A DNA stretch of 64,000 nucleotides from Deltaproteobacteria bacterium (GTDB lineage Bacteria > Desulfobacterota > Binatia > UBA12015): assembly GCA_029262355.1 (NCBI GenBank), contig JAJCZO010000270.1:1-64000 (forward strand). The letters are read 5' to 3'. The notes under the pieces were generated by a model. That model worked only from the letters and a program-made list of their open reading frames with translations. It made no database searches and was not told where the DNA came from. Position 1 is the first letter of the stretch. Every line of letters begins with the position of its first letter. Positions 56,901-64,000 of the stretch are shown here, one piece after another. Both the position numbers and the translations under genes were made by a program.

Positions 56901-57630
56901 GGAGTGCTTGCCGCCTCCAGGCGCGCCGGATCTCGCGGCCTCTCTGGCGGTCAATCAGACGTTCCCGACGTTCGGCGCCAACACGCCGGTTGGGGGCGTT
57001 CCGTATGAGCTCGGGCTGTGTATCTCGTCCGAGGGCTTCAATCAGCTCCTCAAGGCTCAGGTCGAGTGCGGCCTGCTGGTCTCGAGCATCAGCGAGCTCG
57101 ATCTCGGCGGCGGCCCGACCCCTCTGACCGCCAGCACCCTCGCGCTGCTGATCCCGCAGTTCGGGATCTTCCCGCCGACGACGCCGTTCCGCATCGACAT
57201 CCTGCCTACCGTGGCACCGGTCGTCGCAGGCAACGGCCCGTCGGGTGAGCTGACCGAGCTCAAGATCGCTCAGGTTCTCGCGAACATCGTCCAAGACGAC
57301 GGCAGCGAAGAAATCGTGCTCCAGGGCGCGTTCGACGCGCGGATCGGCATGGATCTGGAGTTCGCCCCGGGCGGTCTCGGCATCGTGCTCTCGCCGCCTC
57401 TGGCCGGCGGCATCACGGTGGCAATCATCAACAACCCACTCGGAGTCGACGAAGTCGCGCTCGAAACCACGATCCTGCCGCCGCTCGTGAGCGTCCTTCT
57501 GCCCGACTTGGCCTCGTCGCTGGCGAGCTTCCCTCTGCCTGAGTTCCTCGGGCTGGAGCTTTCCGGTGTCGAAGTCTCGAAGAACGGCGAGTTCCTGTCG
57601 CTCTTCGCCGACCTCAGCCCGGCACCGTAA
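53926..57630 (+). CDS. Giant secreted protein with eight DUF4215/Myxococcus-type Cys-rich repeats
   Basis: GTG start, signal peptide (LVTSLLVLAASPAFA); repeated ICGDGQIVSGETCDDGATNPGDGCDGSCQLESGFNCSGEPTTCTN. Confidence 0.88.
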   Translation: MGYLNSSSRLCILVTSLLVLAASPAFALVSTDERKCIDEINKGGRKIALVQNKAIQSCVRFFSKGLLPGTLDDCMIEGLPPKVSLNVAKVEAKANKTCDDTPPSFGPFSTTSQTSIAIATSFDLLQDVFGPTPIDSAIATDSIESKCQTTILKDLHKCEDTRLKTFRSCVKDGVKFGQINDETDIELLCLQSPDQTEPRGKITANCITKPAAHVSGRCTGKGVALDTAFPGCGTTVDGELVDCIDQAARCRVCNFAVEVDALLTDCDLYDDDTANFSCATPNICGDSTILDGETCDDGNRADGDGCDATCQIETGYSCAGEPSTCGEICGDSLIVGAETCDDGGTSAGDGCSATCQIESGYSCSGAPSTCSEICGDGQIVGAETCDDGGTASGDGCDSVCQLEAGFNCAGEPTTCTNICGDGQIVSGETCDDGATNPGDGCDGSCQLESGFNCSGEPTTCTNICGDGQIVSGEACDDAGTTPGDGCDGACAIENGYACAGAPSLCGEVCGDGQVVGGEACDDGGTSSGDGCNSACQLEAGFNCAGAPTSCSPICGDGLIVSGETCDDSGTAPGDGCSASCQTETGYSCGSQPSVCAPVCGDGLVIAPETCDDLGSAPGDGCDASCGVESQWACSGQPSVCNLFSVVINTPTHGSFTQSATSNVTGVVNFLAPAQAALTINGAPVSVGPGGAFSTTVTLDQPGIFTPIRATVTDTTFGGNAHDRVVAIFGPSVADGALSDESVALRLNDSGLDEAEPLVAALAGGGLDLATLIPVGTQLIGNTCFVDSFLGCLGSGSVSVSNPPPSIAGFGIAMDSKINVVEGIVTVTNIQVNVQLSGSGVVPTCGIRITANSATFDADYSLSPDAGDPGMIDVNQSGNLAVSFSGFNHTFTSGLCDAPIIGDIIALFLPDIQSLTLSAMEGFLNDPDGAGPQDGPIGDAIETALADISISGPIGSGLGVMLDTPLFAVLENHSGITLGTDSSFTTQVGTGPGECLPPPGAPDLAASLAVNQTFPTFGANTPVGGVPYELGLCISSEGFNQLLKAQVECGLLVSSISELDLGGGPTPLTASTLALLIPQFGIFPPTTPFRIDILPTVAPVVAGNGPSGELTELKIAQVLANIVQDDGSEEIVLQGAFDARIGMDLEFAPGGLGIVLSPPLAGGITVAIINNPLGVDEVALETTILPPLVSVLLPDLASSLASFPLPEFLGLELSGVEVSKNGEFLSLFADLSPAP
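54770..55855 (+). repeat. Eight tandem ~45 aa Cys-rich repeats
   Basis: Eight consecutive units [IV]CGDxxxVxxExCDDxGxxxGDGCxxxCxxExGxxCxGxPxxC. Confidence 0.92.
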
Positions 57631-57646
57631 GGTGCCCTAGGGAGCG

Positions 57647-57687
57647 GTAGACCCCGCACGGGCCCTCGGGTCCGTGCGGGGCTCTAC
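57647..57687. terminator. Bidirectional terminator hairpin between convergent genes
   Basis: GTAGACCCCGCACGGGCCC...GGGTCCGTGCGGGGCTCTAC, 12+ bp GC-rich stem with one bulge, between stops at 57630 and 57695. Confidence 0.75.
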
Positions 57688-57694
57688 TCTTCCC

Positions 57695-60600
57695 CTACCA
57701 GGTGTCGACGTAGCGCTTCTTGCCCGTACGCGGCGCAGGAGGCGGGACCGACCGAAGTGCCGTCACAATCCAGTGACGCGAATCGACTGGGTCGATCACC
57801 TCGTCGATCTCGAAGGCCGAAGCCATGTTCACGGCCTTGCCGTGCTCATACATGCGGTCGACCATGGCCTCGAAGGTCTTCCGTCGCTCCTCACCATCGT
57901 CGATCGCTTCGAGTTCCTTGCGAAACCCCAGCTTCACGGCGCCCTCGAGGCCCATGCCGCCGAACTCCCCGGTGGGCCACGCCACGGTGAACATGCCCGC
58001 CTTGAAGCTCCCCCCGGCCATGGCCTGGGCGCCCAGTCCGTAGCCCTTCCGAAGTACGATGGTAAAAAAGGGCACGCTCACTCCCGCGCCGGTCACGAAC
58101 ATGCGCGCCGCATGGCGCACCAGCGCGGTCTTCTCCACCTCAGGCCCCACCATGATTCCGGGCGTGTCGCACAAGAACAGAATGGGGATGTCGAAGGCAT
58201 CGCAGAGCTGCATGAAGCGCGCCGCCTTGTCGGCGCCGTCGCTGTCGATCGCGCCCGCGAGGTGCGTCGGGTTGTTCGCGACGACTCCGACCGGCCGCCC
58301 CTCGATACGCGCAAGCGCCGTCACCATCCCCAACCCGAACGACCGTCGTAGCTCGAGCACGGAATCGTCGTCGGCAAGGATCTCCAGAACCTCGCGCACG
58401 TCGTAGATCCGGCGACGGTTCTCCGGAATGATGCCGCGCAACCTCCGCTGATCGTCGCACGACCAATCCGACACCGCGCCCTGGAAGTAGGACAGGTACT
58501 TCTTCGCGACCTGAACGGCCTCGGCCTCGTCCGCCACCGCAATGTCCACGACACCGCTCGGGACCTGGACGTCCATCGGCCCCACATCTTCGGGGCGGAA
58601 TACGCCGAGCCCACCTCCTTCGATCATCGCCGGCCCACCCATCCCGATATTCGAGTTCTCGGTCGCGATCACGACGTCGCAACAGCCGAGCAGAGCCGCA
58701 TTGCCCGCAAAGCACCGTCCGGAGTTGATTCCGACGAGTGGCACGAGGCCCGACAACCCGGCGAAGTAGGCGAACGCCAGGCAGTCGAGTCCGGCCACCC
58801 CAGCACCATCGGTGTCGCCGGGACGTCCGCCGCCCCCCTCCGTCAAGAAGACCACCGGGAGCCGCCACTTCTCGGCGATCTCGAACATGCGGTCCTTCTT
58901 GCGGTGATTCTGCAGGCCCTGCGTGCCGGCAAGCACCGTGTAGTCGTAGGAGAGAACCATGCAGCGGCCGGCATCGGAACCGAACGACCCACCGTTCACA
59001 GTGCCGATACCGGCCACCAAACCGTCCGCCGGCGTCTTCTCGATCAGGTCGTCGACCGAGCGCCGTCTGCGCTGCGCCGCAATCACGAGCGGTCCATACT
59101 CGACGAAGCTGCCAGCGTCGCAGAGGTCGTCGACGTTCTCCCGGGCCGTGCGTTGGCCGGTCTTGCGCCGGCGCGCGACCGCCGACGGGCGACGCTCGTC
59201 GTGCCCGAAGGCGTGTCGCTCACGCACTTCGGCCAGATCTGGACGTACGTGGTCGAGGTCGACGGCGGAGCGCTCCTCGCTCCGCCGAACTTCGACGACG
59301 CTCTCCTCGATGAAGAGGAGGCCGTGGCCGTCGAACACCGCGTCGCCCACGGCAACGCCGAGCTGGCGGACGACTCCCCCGATCGGCGCCGCCACGACGT
59401 GCTCCATCTTCATCGCTTCCATCACGACAAGCGCCTGACCCTCGTAAACTTCGTCGCCTTCCGTCACCTGGATTCCGAGGATCGTTCCCTGCAGGGGCGC
59501 ACGCACGGCGAGGGTTCCGTCGGGTACCACCATCTCGGCGACCGTCGAGCGCGGTGCCGGGGCGCCCGCGGCCGGCGCGTCGCCCTCCCCCTTTCCGTGC
59601 CGAAGAACCGCGAGCGGGTCGGCGGCATCGACCCGGGCCCCCGCAAGGGCGGCGCCAACTTCATCGCCGTCGAACGGCGCCCCGGGGGACGCGCCGGTCG
59701 CGTCGATCAGCTCGGCGGCATGCTCTTCCACGAAGCGAGTATGAACGCGATTCGCCTCGACGTCCGCATGCGCGAGCAACGCGCCGAGAAAAGCCGCGTT
59801 GGTCGGCACACCCTCGATTCGCAGTTCGCCCAACGCGCGGCGGGTACGAGAGAGTGCCGCCGAGAAGTCCGGCGTCGGCTCGGAGACGACGAGCTTTGCG
59901 AGCAAGGAGTCGAACCGCGGGCTCGTCACGTACCCACCGTACCCGAACGTGTCGACGCGGATGCCGGGCCCCGACGGCACCTCGAATGCGCTGAGCGTGC
60001 CGCCCCCCGGACGGGCCCCACCGTCAGGAGTCATCGTCTCCATGTTGATCCGCACCTGAATTGCGTAGCCGCGAGGCGCCGGGGCCGTACCGGATTCGAG
60101 CCCGAGCTCACGAAGCGTGCGCCCGGCTGCCACTTCGAGCTGAGCCCGAACGAGGTCGATGCCCGTCACCTCCTCGGTGACCGTGTGCTCGACCTGTAGC
60201 CGTGCATTCGCCTCGATGAAGGCAATCTCGGGCCGCGTCATGTCTGTGCCAACGAGGAACTCGAACGTGCCGAGGCTCTCGAAGCGGGATTCTTCGGCCA
60301 GGCTCAGGGCCGACAGCACCAGCCGATCCCGCACCGAAGGGGGCAGGTCGATACTAGGCGCGATCTCGACGATCTTCTGATGACGCCTCTGAAGTGTGCA
60401 CTCGCGATCTCCGAGCGCCGCGACCGCTCCGGACGAATCTCCGATCACCTGGATCTCGATGTGACGCGCCGGATACAGGCATCGCTCGACGTAGAGGTCG
60501 CCGTTGCCGAACGCGGCGTCGGCTTCCGAGCGACAGCGCTCGAAGGACGATGCGAGCTCGCCGGCGTCGCGAACGACGCGCATGCCCCGACCGCCGCCGC

Positions 60601-61084
60601 CGCCAACCGCCTTGATGAGGATCGGTGCACCGCCCTGGCTGGCGAAGAACGCCTCGACATCGGCCAACGTGGCCGGCCCCGCCGTGCCCGGCAGAAGCGA
60701 AACCCCAAGCGCTTCGGCCAGCGCACGCGCCCGCGCCTTGTCGCCGAACAGATCGAGCGTCTCGGGTCGAGGACCGACGAACCGAAGCCCCCCGTCCGCG
60801 CATTGCCGAGCAAAATCGCCGCTCTCGGCCAGAAAGCCATACCCAGGATGGACGGCGTCACAGCCGGCTTCCTGGGCGATGCGCACGAGCTCGGCCCCTT
60901 CGAGATACGCCGCGGGGCCCGAACGACGCAGTGGGCGGGCCTCGTCGGCACGCAGACGGTGCAGGCACCGGTCGTCGTCCTCGGAATACACGGCGACAGT
61001 GTGGATTCCGAGGTCCGCAGCAGCACGGCACACCCGAATGGCGATCTCGCCGCGATTGGCGACGAGCAAGCTTGCGAGAGTCAT
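57695..61084 (-). CDS. Single-chain acyl-CoA carboxylase (biotin carboxylase - BCCP - carboxyltransferase)
   Basis: MTLASLLVANRGEIAIRVCRAAADLGI; GGGGGRGMRVV; EANARLQVEHTVTEEVTGIDLV; biotinyl EAMKMEH; carboxyltransferase VVFLTEGGGGRPGD, LCDTPGIMVGPEVEKTALVRHAARMFV. Confidence 0.95.
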   Translation of the reverse strand: MTLASLLVANRGEIAIRVCRAAADLGIHTVAVYSEDDDRCLHRLRADEARPLRRSGPAAYLEGAELVRIAQEAGCDAVHPGYGFLAESGDFARQCADGGLRFVGPRPETLDLFGDKARARALAEALGVSLLPGTAGPATLADVEAFFASQGGAPILIKAVGGGGGRGMRVVRDAGELASSFERCRSEADAAFGNGDLYVERCLYPARHIEIQVIGDSSGAVAALGDRECTLQRRHQKIVEIAPSIDLPPSVRDRLVLSALSLAEESRFESLGTFEFLVGTDMTRPEIAFIEANARLQVEHTVTEEVTGIDLVRAQLEVAAGRTLRELGLESGTAPAPRGYAIQVRINMETMTPDGGARPGGGTLSAFEVPSGPGIRVDTFGYGGYVTSPRFDSLLAKLVVSEPTPDFSAALSRTRRALGELRIEGVPTNAAFLGALLAHADVEANRVHTRFVEEHAAELIDATGASPGAPFDGDEVGAALAGARVDAADPLAVLRHGKGEGDAPAAGAPAPRSTVAEMVVPDGTLAVRAPLQGTILGIQVTEGDEVYEGQALVVMEAMKMEHVVAAPIGGVVRQLGVAVGDAVFDGHGLLFIEESVVEVRRSEERSAVDLDHVRPDLAEVRERHAFGHDERRPSAVARRRKTGQRTARENVDDLCDAGSFVEYGPLVIAAQRRRRSVDDLIEKTPADGLVAGIGTVNGGSFGSDAGRCMVLSYDYTVLAGTQGLQNHRKKDRMFEIAEKWRLPVVFLTEGGGGRPGDTDGAGVAGLDCLAFAYFAGLSGLVPLVGINSGRCFAGNAALLGCCDVVIATENSNIGMGGPAMIEGGGLGVFRPEDVGPMDVQVPSGVVDIAVADEAEAVQVAKKYLSYFQGAVSDWSCDDQRRLRGIIPENRRRIYDVREVLEILADDDSVLELRRSFGLGMVTALARIEGRPVGVVANNPTHLAGAIDSDGADKAARFMQLCDAFDIPILFLCDTPGIMVGPEVEKTALVRHAARMFVTGAGVSVPFFTIVLRKGYGLGAQAMAGGSFKAGMFTVAWPTGEFGGMGLEGAVKLGFRKELEAIDDGEERRKTFEAMVDRMYEHGKAVNMASAFEIDEVIDPVDSRHWIVTALRSVPPPAPRTGKKRYVDTW

Positions 61085-61330
61085 TTTTCGGAGCTCCTCG
61101 TTTCGCGCGGTTTGGCAGTCCAACCCTGCGATGCTGTACGGTCTGGTTGGCCCCGAGCGCCAAAACTAGTTTGCGGCCCGCTACGTGCGGCTTGCGGTCA
61201 GCGCGCCCACGATGCTCGGAACAGTTGCCAAATTCTCAGAAGAATCAGGTGCTTACAAGACCCTCTCGAGCCCCCCATCACCTGGCACCTCGCGTGCAAT
61301 CACTCTTTCCTGCGAACGACAGGAGAGACG

Positions 61331-61621
61331 ATGAACACGTCAACGAACGAGACCCCGAACTTCATCGAGCAGCTACGCCGGGTGCCCGACGGCCACCACC
61401 TACCTGGTCGCCGACTTCGTCTGGCGGTGCTCCTGCGGGCGTTCGACGACGTCCGCCAGGGCGGCCGCTACGGCTGGGAAGCCCGACGGTGGCTTCTGAG
61501 CGACGACGCCGTCAGCGGAGGACTCGAGGCCCGCGATCTGATGGAGGAAGCCGGTCTCGACGTCGCCAGGGTCCGCAGAAATCTTCGGCAACGCTCCCGG
61601 GACGGTCGCCACGCCGCATGA
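61331..61621 (+). CDS. Hypothetical protein, 96 aa
   Basis: ATG with upstream AGGAGAG; MNTSTNETPNFIEQLRRVPDGHHLPGRRLRLAVLLRAFDDVRQGGRYGWEARRWLLSDD. Confidence 0.45.
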   Translation: MNTSTNETPNFIEQLRRVPDGHHLPGRRLRLAVLLRAFDDVRQGGRYGWEARRWLLSDDAVSGGLEARDLMEEAGLDVARVRRNLRQRSRDGRHAA

Positions 61622-61624
61622 ACG

Positions 61625-62458
61625 CTAGGATCGGATCTCGCGCAGGAGGCACTCCTGCGTGACCGTTGCCGTGTGCCGTCCTTCACGGTCGAAAAGCTCT
61701 GCCATCGAAAGCCCGCGCCCGCCCCGAATTCCCTGCGCCCGCACGTCGTGCAGGAGCCATTGGTCGGCACGGAACGGGCGATGGAACCAAATCGCGTGGT
61801 CGAGACTGGCCGCCATGAAGACGTCGTGGTGGTGATTGCCCTCGTCATCGGGCGCAGGACACTTCGGGTGACAGCGGGCTGCCGCATCGATCAGAACGTC
61901 GTCCGACGCATACGCCAACCCCGCAGCGTGCACCGTAGGATCGTCACCGAGCGTCTCGCGCACCCGGATCCAGTTCCGAGCCCGACCGCCCCAGCTCTCC
62001 ATCCGCACGGGCTTGTTCTCGAGCACCCGACTCCAAGTATCCGGCGCAGCGGGGAGAGAATCGGGATCCGGTGTCCCCTCGGGGAACGCGACACTCTGGA
62101 CGTCGGCCGCCTCGTGCTCGGCGACATGGAACGAAGCCGACAGATTCAGGATGGCGCCCGAGGACTGACGAGCCACCGCTCGGCGCGTGCAGAACGAGCG
62201 CCCATCGCGAATCCGGTCCACCTCGTAGCGGATCTTCTCCTCGGAGCTCCCACCGCGGATGAAGTAGGCATGAAGAGAATGAACGCTGTACTTTTCGTCG
62301 ACGGTTCGCGCCGCAGCCGCCAACCCCTGTGCAACGACCAGCCCTCCGTAAACCCGGCCCCACGGATAAGCGGCTGCCGCAGCCACGAAGTGGTCGGCGC
62401 CGTCGTGCTCGAGGGCAAGGAGGGTGGAGAGGTCGGCCGCCTCAAACGCAGAATCCAT
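61625..62458 (-). CDS. Acyl-CoA thioesterase II (TesB-like)
   Basis: AYPWGRVYGGLVVAQGLAAAARTVDEKYSVHSLHAYFIRGGSSEEKIRYEVDRIRDGRSFCTRRAVARQ; SLDHAIWFHRPFRADQWLLHDVRAQG. Confidence 0.93.
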   Translation of the reverse strand: MDSAFEAADLSTLLALEHDGADHFVAAAAAYPWGRVYGGLVVAQGLAAAARTVDEKYSVHSLHAYFIRGGSSEEKIRYEVDRIRDGRSFCTRRAVARQSSGAILNLSASFHVAEHEAADVQSVAFPEGTPDPDSLPAAPDTWSRVLENKPVRMESWGGRARNWIRVRETLGDDPTVHAAGLAYASDDVLIDAAARCHPKCPAPDDEGNHHHDVFMAASLDHAIWFHRPFRADQWLLHDVRAQGIRGGRGLSMAELFDREGRHTATVTQECLLREIRS

Positions 62459-62583
62459 CCTCTATGAGGTACTCGACGGAGGAGAAGAATCGCAATCCGA
62501 GGCGCAGACCAGAGGTAGAAGCATCGAAGGCCCTCGGAGGCTTGGCCACCCACGCCCAGACTCTCCCCAGCCCCCATCGGCGC

Positions 62584-62940
62584 CTAGCTTCGGCAGGGAA
62601 AGGCTTCCTTCACCGCGGTGAGAACGAGGTTGGCCGCCTGCTGCCGGAGGCGGTCGGGGTGCTCCTCGAGCCACTCGTGTACGACGAGGCTCAGGTGCCC
62701 GGTCGGGACGCCGTTGGGTAGGCAGATCGGCGACTTGAACTTGGCCACCGTCGCTACGATCTTCTCGCCATCGAGGACACCCACGATGTACGCGGCCTGC
62801 TCCGCCCGCCCCTCATCGCCCATGTTGAACTGCCGCATGAGGTCCTCGCCCGTCTTGAAGCCACCAACGGCATGCGCAGCGGTCGCGAGCCCCAACACGA
62901 GGGCGACGGTGACGCAGACCCTTATCAGACGCTCGCCCAT
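62584..62940 (-). CDS. Secreted Rap1a/Tai-like immunity-family protein
   Basis: Signal peptide; FKTGEDLMRQFNMGDEGRAEQAAYIVGVLDG...ICLPNGVPTGHLSLVVHEWLEEHPDRLRQQAANLVLTAVKEAFPC. Confidence 0.65.
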   Translation of the reverse strand: MGERLIRVCVTVALVLGLATAAHAVGGFKTGEDLMRQFNMGDEGRAEQAAYIVGVLDGEKIVATVAKFKSPICLPNGVPTGHLSLVVHEWLEEHPDRLRQQAANLVLTAVKEAFPCRS

Positions 62941-62976
62941 CGATTCTGCCGAGCTTCTCTGAAGCGAGGAGCTGGG

Positions 62977-63396
62977 TCAATCGGCACGCGCGACCGCGCT
63001 GCCCGCGAGCACCAGATCCCCCGCCCGATTGACGGTCTGAATCTCGAGATCCACGAGTGCATCGGGGGCCCGGCGGTGCACAGCGACGACCGTGGCGCGA
63101 GCGATCAGAGTGTCGCCAGGCCACACCTGGCCGACGAATCGCGCCGTGTAGCTCACGAGGCGGCCGTCTCCGACCGCATCGGTCAGCACGCGGCCCGTAA
63201 CCGCCATCGTGAACATGCCATGGCCGAACACCCCCGCGGGCGAGCCGGCAGCCTGCGCGAATACCTCGTCGCTGTGGAAGGGATGGAAGTCTCCCGAAGC
63301 ACCCGCGTACATCACGAGCTGCGTGCGCTTCAGGTCGTCGACGACGACCTGCTCGAAGACCTGCCCTACGATCAGGTCCGATGCGCGCAGGGCCAT
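62977..63396 (-). CDS. MaoC-like (R-hydratase) dehydratase
   Basis: VMYAGASGDFHPFHSDEVFAQAAGSPAGVFGHGMFTMAVTGRVLTDAVGDGRLVSYTARFVGQVWPGDTL. Confidence 0.92.
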   Translation of the reverse strand: MALRASDLIVGQVFEQVVVDDLKRTQLVMYAGASGDFHPFHSDEVFAQAAGSPAGVFGHGMFTMAVTGRVLTDAVGDGRLVSYTARFVGQVWPGDTLIARATVVAVHRRAPDALVDLEIQTVNRAGDLVLAGSAVARAD

Positions 63397-63881
63397 CAAC
63401 CCACCCGCCGTTCGGTCGTAACGCCGACGAACGTCGCCGTCACGACCAGCGCGCCCGCCTCGTCGCGGAACTCCTGAACGATCTCGGAGAACGTCAGCTT
63501 CCCCCCGCGGCGCCCATCCTTCTGCCACGTCCTGCCGGCCTTCACATCGACGGTGAGCACCTGCCCGGGACGAACGGGCCGATGATACTCGAAGCTCTGC
63601 TCCGCATGAAAACCCGACCCACCTTCGGCGTTGAACGCCCCCTGCGTTGCGCTGATCGGCTCCCTCCCCGAACCGAACCAGGGCGTCCCGGGCTCGGGCC
63701 GCCGAATGTAGCCCGGCTCGTAGTGGTCAGCCGCCTGGGTGAACGTGGGCGGCGCCAGCACACCGCCCGCGTTCGTCGCCGCGTCGGACTCCGGGTCGAC
63801 GTATGCCGGATTCGGGTCTCCGATGGCGCGCGCGAACTGTAGAATCTGGCCTGCCTCGACGGGAAAGCGGAACGTTTTCAC
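63396..63881 (-). CDS. FAS1-like/MaoC N-terminal dehydratase domain protein
   Basis: FPVEAGQILQFARAIGDPNPAYVDPESDAATNAGGVLAPPTFTQAADHYEPGY; EQSFEYHRPVRPGQVLTVDVKAGRTWQKDGRRGGKLTFSEIVQEFRDEAG. Confidence 0.88.
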   Translation of the reverse strand: MKTFRFPVEAGQILQFARAIGDPNPAYVDPESDAATNAGGVLAPPTFTQAADHYEPGYIRRPEPGTPWFGSGREPISATQGAFNAEGGSGFHAEQSFEYHRPVRPGQVLTVDVKAGRTWQKDGRRGGKLTFSEIVQEFRDEAGALVVTATFVGVTTERRVG

Positions 63882-64000
63882 CTGTCGCCACCGAAGACGT
63901 ACTCGCTCATCGGGTGCGCATCGACCTTCGTCAGGTCCAGAAACTCTTGGACACTCTCGAACATCTTGCCGGCGTTATCCTTGAAGCGCGATTCGGATCC
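63878..64000 (-). CDS. C-terminal fragment of an unidentified protein (truncated by window edge)
   Basis: In-frame GSESRFKDNAGKMFESVQEFLDLTKVDAHPMSEYVFGGDR* overlapping the next start by GTGA. Confidence 0.5.
   Translation of the reverse strand, partial: GSESRFKDNAGKMFESVQEFLDLTKVDAHPMSEYVFGGDR

Overview
High-GC, gene-dense chromosomal window, probably from an uncultured deltaproteobacterium-like or Binatota-like heterotroph (lineage is inference only). I found no rRNA, tRNA, CRISPR array, transposase or prophage. Contents include: a metallo-mystery-pair locus (MbnP/MbnH type) with a His/Asp-rich lipoprotein; a complete oligopeptide/dipeptide-type ABC transporter operon; a nucleotide-sugar dehydrogenase; CoA-transferases; prfC; four acyl-CoA dehydrogenases; two LLM/F420-type oxidoreductases; a WS/DGAT-type acyltransferase carrying CBS motifs; a single-chain acyl-CoA carboxylase; MaoC hydratases and a TesB thioesterase; and several large secreted Cys-rich repeat proteins. 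The strongest hidden signal is at 27813-28334. Two short ORFs there are one reading frame interrupted by TGA at 28095, encoding a U-G-S-C-T-S-C motif followed at once by a compact hairpin. This looks like a UGSC-family selenoprotein that ordinary gene calling splits in two. Other notable items are an MbnP with a large extra N-terminal region next to MbnH, a secreted protein with eight repeats resembling the Cys pattern of ADAM/snake-venom disintegrins, a WS/DGAT-CBS fusion, a perfect palindrome upstream of a TetR gene, and two probable single-nucleotide frameshifts. All family calls come from reading the translations; no searches were run.
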